Source: Acidimicrobiaceae bacterium
GTDB taxonomy: Bacteria; Actinomycetota; Acidimicrobiia; Acidimicrobiales; Bog-793
NCBI GenBank assembly: GCA_027306925.1
Contig: DAHUXW010000019.1
Coordinates: 1 to 36,799, forward strand
Direction: 5' to 3'
Length of the DNA: 36,799 bases
The position numbers were made by a program, and so were the translations under genes. Below, one piece after another: positions 32,583 to 36,799 of the stretch. The notes beneath the pieces were generated by a model. It did not search any database. It was not told the DNA's origin and saw nothing but the letters and a program-made list of their open reading frames with translations. The stretch's first letter is position 1. Each line of letters begins with the position of its first letter.

Positions 32583-33134
32583 GTGCGTGCCGTGCTCGTG
32601 CCGGTCAAGTCCTTCGCCAAGGCCAAGCTCCGCCTCGCGGGCGCGCTCGACCCCCGCGAGCGGCAAGCGCTCGCCGCGGACCTCGCGGCGCGCGTGCTGC
32701 GCGCGGCACGCCCGATGGCCGTCTACGTCGCGTGCGACGACCGCGAGGTCGCCGCGTGGGCGGAGCGGCGAGGGGCGCGCGTGCTGTGGACCCCGGGGCT
32801 CGGCCTGTCAGGCGCTGTCGCGTCCGGCGTCGCGAGCCTCGCCACCGACGGCTACGACCTCGCGGTCGTGAGCCACGCCGACCTCCCGCTCGCCACGAGC
32901 TTCGACGGGATCGGCACGGAAGGGACCGTGACGCTCGCGCCCGACCGCCACCTCGACGGGACGAACGTCGCGGCGGTGCCGACCGGCGCGGCGTTCCGGT
33001 TCGCGTACGGCCGCGGCTCGTTCGCGCGCCACGTCGCGGAGGCGCACCGTCTCGGGCACGCGCCGCGCATCGTCTACGACTGGACGCTCGCGAACGACCT
33101 CGACGTACCCGCGGACCTCGCCCTCGTGCGCTGA
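32583..33134 (+). CDS. cofC: 2-phospho-L-lactate / phosphoenolpyruvate guanylyltransferase (F420 biosynthesis)
   Basis: About 183 residues of the CofC/FbiD family, which activates phospholactate or phosphoenolpyruvate with GTP for coenzyme F420 synthesis. Diagnostic features are the N-terminal VLVPVKSFAKAKLRLAGAL (lysines that contact nucleotide), VVSHADLPLAT (metal Asp in the DLPL motif) and GTNVAAVPTGAAFRFAYG with SFARHVAEA. The end motif DLDVPADL is typical. GTG 32583 matches family N-termini (MRAVLVPVK), but GTG 32592 has the better distance to AGGAGG. The next gene, a PIG-L deacetylase, follows after 93 bases. F420 use fits actinobacteria. Confidence 0.9.
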   Translation: MRAVLVPVKSFAKAKLRLAGALDPRERQALAADLAARVLRAARPMAVYVACDDREVAAWAERRGARVLWTPGLGLSGAVASGVASLATDGYDLAVVSHADLPLATSFDGIGTEGTVTLAPDRHLDGTNVAAVPTGAAFRFAYGRGSFARHVAEAHRLGHAPRIVYDWTLANDLDVPADLALVR

Positions 33135-33227
33135 GCGCGCGAGCATCGTGCCATCGCCTGCGCCCGTGGACCCGTGGGTGGCGGCGCCACCCGCACCGAC
33201 CGACACGACGAAGGAGACGGAACGCCC

Positions 33228-33962
33228 GTGCCGACGACGAACCTGGACACCCCACGCATCGCGCTCGCCGTCGGGGCGCACCCCGACGACATCGAGTTCG
33301 GTTGTGGGGGCACGCTCGCGAAGTGGGCCGCGGCCGGCTGCGATATCCACCACGTCGTGTGCACCGATGGATCCCGGGGGACGTGGGACCCCGGCGAGGA
33401 CCCGACGGCGCTCGTCCACACCCGCGAGCAGGAGCAGCGCGCCGCGGCGCGCGCGCTCGGCGGGACCGCGGACGTCACGTTCTTACGCTGGCCCGACGGC
33501 GAGCTCGAGGCGGGCCTTCGCCAGCGCTGGCAGGTGTGTGCGGCGATCCGCCGCGTGCGGCCGGACGTCGTGCTCGGCCACGACCCCTGGAAGCGCTACC
33601 GCCTCCATCCGGACCACCGGAACGCCGGCTTTCTCGCAACCGACGGGATCGTCGCGGCCCGCGACCCGCTCTTCTTCCCCGAGCAGGGCGACGCGCCGCA
33701 CCGGCCGTCCACCCTCCTGCTCTTCGAGGCCGACGAGCCGGACCACCTCGAGGATGTCTCGACGAGCCTCGACACGAAGATCTCGGCGCTGCTCGAGCAC
33801 GCGAGCCAGCTCCGGACCACGATGCAGGTCTCCGCGGACGACACGGAGCGCGCGGCGCAGGTCGTCGCGTTCACCGAGCGGATCCGCGCCCGGCTCGCCG
33901 AGGCGGGCGGGCCGGCCGGGATCGGCGCCGCCGAGTCGTTCAAGCGCATCGACCGCCTCTGA
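33228..33962 (+). CDS. PIG-L/LmbE-family N-deacetylase
   Basis: This 244-residue zinc-dependent deacetylase has GAHPDDIEFGCGGTLAKW (metal ligands His/Asp, about residues 15-32) and the third ligand in RLHPDHRNAGF. Substrates in the family include N-acetylglucosamine derivatives such as GlcNAc-inositol (mycothiol pathway MshB/Mca) and antibiotic intermediates. I cannot tell which applies. The middle DGELEAGLRQRWQVCAAIRRVRPDVVLGHDPW (in parts) is family-typical. GTG 33228 lies 11 bases after AAGGAG. Co-directional with cofC, but not overlapping. Confidence 0.85.
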   Translation: MPTTNLDTPRIALAVGAHPDDIEFGCGGTLAKWAAAGCDIHHVVCTDGSRGTWDPGEDPTALVHTREQEQRAAARALGGTADVTFLRWPDGELEAGLRQRWQVCAAIRRVRPDVVLGHDPWKRYRLHPDHRNAGFLATDGIVAARDPLFFPEQGDAPHRPSTLLLFEADEPDHLEDVSTSLDTKISALLEHASQLRTTMQVSADDTERAAQVVAFTERIRARLAEAGGPAGIGAAESFKRIDRL

Positions 33963-34042
33963 GGTGCCGGGGCGGCCCCCCGGAGCACACCGGTCGGTCG
34001 GGCCGGCCGCGCCCGGGCGCGGCGCGCGCCCGGGCCCAAGAC

Positions 34043-34081
34043 GTTCCACGGCCTCGGCGCGACGCGCCGAGGCCGTGGAAC
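34043..34081. terminator. 18-bp perfect hairpin between convergent genes
   Basis: Two 18-base arms, 34043-34060 and 34064-34081, are perfectly complementary with a GAC loop; the left arm begins GTTCCACGG and the right arm ends CCGTGGAAC. It sits exactly between the convergent deacetylase and HU stops, so it likely ends both transcripts. There is no U tract, as is common for actinobacterial I-shaped terminators. Confidence 0.75.
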
Positions 34082-34113
34082 AGCGTCGAGGTCTCGCCGC
34101 GGCGGGAACCAGA

Positions 34114-34674
34114 TCAGGCGCGCTTCGCGGGTGCCTTCTTCGCGGGCGCCTTCTTCGCCGCGGTCGCCCGCGCCGGAGCCGCCTTCGCGACCGCGCGCTT
34201 CGCGGGCGCCTTCGCCGCGACGACCTTGTTCGCGACGGCCTGCTTCGCGGCCGGTGCGGCCTTTTTCGCCGGCGACTTCGCGACGGGCGCGGCCTTCTTC
34301 GCGACGACCTTCTTCGCCGGCGCCTTCGCGACTGCCTTCGCCGGTGCCGGTGCGGCTGCGCGTGGTGCGGCAGTCGGCTTCGGCTTCGCGATGACGCCGC
34401 GCGAGTTGAGGTCGGCCTTCAGCTTGACGCCGGGCGTGAAGCCGATGCCCTTCGAGGCCTTCACGCGCACCGCCGCGCCCGTCTGGGGGTTGCGGCCCCG
34501 GCGCGCCTTGCGCTCGCGGAGCTTGAAGGTCCCGAATCCGGTGATGCGCACGGGGTTGCCCGCGCGAACGCCGGCGGTCACCTCGTAGACGATCGCCTCG
34601 AGCGCCGCCTCGGCCTGCTGACGTGTCAATCCTGTGTCCGTACTGACCGCGTCGACAAGTTCGGTTCTGTTCAC
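34114..34674 (-). CDS. hup: HU-type nucleoid protein with Lys/Ala/Pro-rich tail (HupB-like)
   Basis: This 186-residue histone-like DNA-binding protein has a canonical HU fold at 1-90: VNRTELVDAVSTDTGLTRQQ, then GFGTFKLRERKARRGRNPQTG and VKASKGIGFTPGVKLKADLN. A tail of about 85 residues with PAKK, PAKR and AKKA repeats follows (about 100-186), as in mycobacterial HupB and linker-histone-like tails. Such tails add non-specific DNA and RNA binding and are acetylated in Mycobacterium. GTG 34674 has AGGAGG 5 bases upstream; GTG 34680 is an alternative. It is divergent from the TraG-like gene. The expected role is nucleoid compaction under growth control. Confidence 0.95.
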   Translation of the reverse strand: MNRTELVDAVSTDTGLTRQQAEAALEAIVYEVTAGVRAGNPVRITGFGTFKLRERKARRGRNPQTGAAVRVKASKGIGFTPGVKLKADLNSRGVIAKPKPTAAPRAAAPAPAKAVAKAPAKKVVAKKAAPVAKSPAKKAAPAAKQAVANKVVAAKAPAKRAVAKAAPARATAAKKAPAKKAPAKRA

Positions 34675-34708
34675 GGCCACCTCCTCGTGATCGTGTCGAA
34701 GTCCACGC

Positions 34709-34738
34709 AATACAAGAGGATTTGCGGGCAGAATGCAA
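34709..34738 (-). promoter_or_regulatory. Candidate promoter of the HU gene
   Basis: In an A/T-rich patch, minus-strand TTGCAT (34733-34738) and TGTATT (34709-34714) are spaced by 18 bases. The -10 is 35 bases upstream of the GTG at 34674. The hexamers agree with sigma-70-like consensus only in part. Confidence 0.4.
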
Positions 34739-34860
34739 GCATTGTCGCGCGCGTGCGGTTGCGCGGGCGGGCGCGGACTTGCGGCGGTCGCTGCCCATCT
34801 CGTCGACGCTACGTGCCATTCGCCCCGATGTTCCAGGTTTTCCCTACGTGATCTCGCCAC

Positions 34861-36381
34861 ATGCCTCGTCGCCCGCGCGCGCCGGTAGCGCGCGCGGGAG
34901 CAGCCGCGCCTAGGACGTCCGGCACGCACGACGACCTGAGCGAATGGGCACCGAAGGAGCGCGGGTGGGCGCTCGTCGCCGCCGCGTCGCGCAGCGCGGG
35001 CGGCGGGATCTTCCTCGGGTCCGGGCGTCGCGGGCCGGTGTTCGCTCCCGCAGAGCACTGCGCGCTCGTGCTCGGCCCACCGCGGTCGGGCAAGACCTCC
35101 GGGATCGTGGTCCCGAACGTCCTCGCCGCGAGCGGGAGTGTGGTCGCCGCGTCGACGAAGCCCGACGTGCTCGCCGCGACGGTCCCGACGCGCCGTGCGA
35201 TCGGCCCGTGCATGCTCTTCGACCCGAGCGGAGCGACGCGCGCGCCGTCCGGCGTCGAGGTCGTCGGCTGGTCGCCGCTCGCGCGCGCGCCCGACTGGGA
35301 TGCGGCCGTCCTCACGGCTGAGGCGATGGTCGGCGCGGCGCGACCGGGGGGCGACCGCGGGGAAGCGGCCCACTGGAGCGAGCGGGCGGCCGCGCTGCTC
35401 GCATGTGTGGCGCATGCCGCTGCACTCGACGGCGCGAGCCTCGACGAGGTCGTCTCCTGCGTGAACCGGCGCGACGCGGACCGATTCACGACGATCCTCA
35501 CGCGAAACGACGCCGATCTCGCGCTCGACCTGCTCACCGGCATCCGGGCGACCGACGCCCGCGAGCAGAGCGGGATCTGGTCCACGCTTTCCGGCGTCCT
35601 CGCGGCCTACCGGACCTCGACAGCGCTCGACAGCGCCCGCGCACGCGGCGTCGACGCCGCCGAGCTCGTCGACTCGCATGCGACGCTCTACGTCGCGTGC
35701 GGCGCAGAGCACCAGCGCCACGCGGCACCGGTCGTGGCAGGTCTCGTGCGCGACGTCCGCTCCGCCGCGTACGCGCGCGCTGCCCGCAACGCGACCGCCC
35801 CGGCCGCGAGCCCCGTCGGCAGCGCGAGCCCCGTCGGCCGCGCGAGCCCGAGCGCGCCGGTGCTCCTCGTGCTCGACGAGCTCGCGGGGATCGCGCCCAT
35901 CCACGACCTGCCGTCGCTCGTCGCGGAGGGCGCGAGCCAGGGGGTGCTCACGCTCGCGTGCCTTCAGGACCTGAGCCAGGCGCGCGCCCGGTGGGGCGCT
36001 GCAGCGGAAGGGTTCCTCACGTTGTTCGGCGCGAAGGTCGTGCTCCGCGGCGTCGGCGACACCAGGACGCTCGACGCGCTCTCGAAGCTCGCGGGCGATC
36101 GCGAAGTGTCGCGCACGACGACGACGCGGCCGCGTGGACTGCTCGGGCGGCTCCAGGAGAGCCGGTCCGTCACGACCGAGCGCGTGCGCAGGTTGCCCCC
36201 CGACGCGATCGCGAACCTCCCGGCCGGCTCGGCCCTCGCGTGGATCGGCACGACGCCCGGCCGCGTCACGCTCCCGGCCCCGGTCGGCGACCGGCGCGTC
36301 GAGCCCGCGACGCGGGCACGACACCCGCCGGGGCGCGCGCCCACCGGGTCCCGCGGGTTCGGGCGGTCAGCGGGGAGGTGA
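34861..36381 (+). CDS. TraG/VirD4-like ATPase without membrane anchor
   Basis: This 506-residue protein resembles the cytoplasmic part of conjugative coupling proteins. Walker A is GPPRSGKTSG (72-81), then VVPNVLAASG and STKPDVLAAT (the family's TKPDL-like block), and Walker B is VLLVLDELAGIA (334-345) with ACLQDLSQARARWG (366-379). A Ser/Pro/Gly-rich insert occurs just before Walker B. No transmembrane helix is visible at the N-terminus, although VirD4 proteins usually have two. No relaxase or type IV secretion gene is in the window. It may serve DNA movement, a remnant transfer system or another process. Start ATG 34861. Confidence 0.82.
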   Translation: MPRRPRAPVARAGAAAPRTSGTHDDLSEWAPKERGWALVAAASRSAGGGIFLGSGRRGPVFAPAEHCALVLGPPRSGKTSGIVVPNVLAASGSVVAASTKPDVLAATVPTRRAIGPCMLFDPSGATRAPSGVEVVGWSPLARAPDWDAAVLTAEAMVGAARPGGDRGEAAHWSERAAALLACVAHAAALDGASLDEVVSCVNRRDADRFTTILTRNDADLALDLLTGIRATDAREQSGIWSTLSGVLAAYRTSTALDSARARGVDAAELVDSHATLYVACGAEHQRHAAPVVAGLVRDVRSAAYARAARNATAPAASPVGSASPVGRASPSAPVLLVLDELAGIAPIHDLPSLVAEGASQGVLTLACLQDLSQARARWGAAAEGFLTLFGAKVVLRGVGDTRTLDALSKLAGDREVSRTTTTRPRGLLGRLQESRSVTTERVRRLPPDAIANLPAGSALAWIGTTPGRVTLPAPVGDRRVEPATRARHPPGRAPTGSRGFGRSAGR

Positions 36382-36458
36382 CCGCCGCGCTGGACGCGCG
36401 CCACCTCGCGCGTCTGGTGCGCGGGTCGCGGGCCCGCCCGCCGCCGGGGCGCGCGCCG

Positions 36459-36799
36459 TCACCGACCTCCGAGGCCCAGCCCTGCGCCAGATGCCCGCGG
36501 GACCTGCTCCGGCCCGACGGGGCGCGTGCGCGCCGAGCTCTCGAGGCCGACACGGGCGGGCGATCCCCGACCGGGCGCGAACCGCTCGAGGCGGGACCCG
36601 GACGCGAGGTGCGCGGTCCAGCGCTCGCGCTCGCCGGCTCGCGTCCCCGGCGGAGCGACCGCGACGTGCACCCGCGGGTGTGCGACGCCGCCGGGCGCCG
36701 ACCCGAGCAGTGCCGCGCCGCCGACGACCACGAGGCCGCCGGGCGGCAGCACCGCGGCGGCGCGCGCGCTCCGCGCCGCCGGCACGACCCGCGTGCCCG
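36459..36799 (-). CDS. Partial protein of unknown function, N-terminus beyond window
   Basis: A minus-strand frame is open from the right edge to the stop at 36459. It contains a Gly/Val-rich stretch (AAVLPPGGLVVVGGAALLGS) followed by a basic and Pro-rich tail (ERERWTAHLASGSRLERFAPG). The valine/leucine content in the first half looks like real protein. The opposite plus-strand frame, although it starts with GTGA overlap at the TraG stop, becomes Arg/His/Asp-rich like shadow sequence. No family recognised. If real, it converges on the TraG-like gene. Confidence 0.4.
   Translation of the reverse strand, partial: GTRVVPAARSARAAAVLPPGGLVVVGGAALLGSAPGGVAHPRVHVAVAPPGTRAGERERWTAHLASGSRLERFAPGRGSPARVGLESSARTRPVGPEQVPRASGAGLGLGGR

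Noticed and set aside
31934-34588. Plus-strand 884-codon frame over rnhB, cofC, deacetylase and HU
   Set aside because: Low-complexity translation of the opposite strand or other phases; the real genes are well supported.
36378-36799. Plus-strand frame starting with a GTGA overlap at the TraG-like stop and open to the edge
   Set aside because: The coupling is attractive, but the second half is Arg/His/Asp-rich shadow-like, and the opposite frame looks more like protein. It remains a weak alternative.

Overview
The window is a chromosomal stretch of a high-GC (roughly 70%) actinobacterium. The evidence is frequent GTG starts and G/C-ending codons, an HU protein with an (A/P)KK-rich tail like mycobacterial HupB, an MptB-type polyprenol-phosphomannose-dependent mannosyltransferase, a CofC-like F420 biosynthesis enzyme, leaderless or GTGA-coupled genes and a MCFS-type membrane protein. 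An uncultured Acidimicrobiia-like lineage is my best guess; that is inference, since no rRNA is present.

Layout. (1) 1-4600: the left part looks like an integrated element next to tRNA-Gly(GCC). It has an NHL-repeat surface protein cut by the window edge, an IS3 OrfA relic, an AbiEi/AbiEii type IV toxin-antitoxin pair and a tyrosine integrase that starts directly after the tRNA terminator. (2) 4748-12114: mostly core genes: dUTPase, oligoribonuclease, a secreted PQQ-type propeller protein, a NarL/LuxR response regulator, a stand-alone receiver, a NarL-type histidine kinase, a MCFS-type membrane protein and a PIG-V-like GT-C transferase. (3) 12208-17971: minus-strand envelope genes: two GT-C mannosyltransferases, two coupled small membrane proteins, an S4 RNA-binding protein and a membrane protein that looks like a sensor kinase lacking its ATPase. 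(4) 17972-24872: an accessory block with a tandem universal stress protein overlapping a P3A-type proton ATPase, then a TDT/TehA-SLAC1-like transporter. It is bordered by a decayed IS21 IstA (left) and a decayed large serine recombinase (right). A near-match to the mycobacterial DosR box lies 46 nt before the stress-protein start. (5) 24873-28443: a lower-GC, tightly overlapping surface-sugar operon (LicD-like transferase, a 62-codon small ORF, NAD-dependent epimerase/dehydratase, LicC/sugar nucleotidyltransferase), followed by a decayed IS4-superfamily transposase. (6) 28838-36799: tRNA-Val(UAC), a DUF4232 lipoprotein, Glu/Leu-type dehydrogenase coupled to a DMT transporter, RNase HII, CofC, a PIG-L deacetylase, HU, a soluble TraG/VirD4-like ATPase, and a partial unknown gene.

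The most interesting parts are the hypoxia-regulon-like stress protein/H+-ATPase/anion transporter block (4), the overlapping operon with an unrecognised small ORF (5), and the orphan TraG-like ATPase. I saw no CRISPR array, rRNA or intact transposon. Shadow reading frames are very long in this GC range, and several more than 1.5 kb long were discarded. Starts are the least certain part of the annotation; alternatives are given where they matter.
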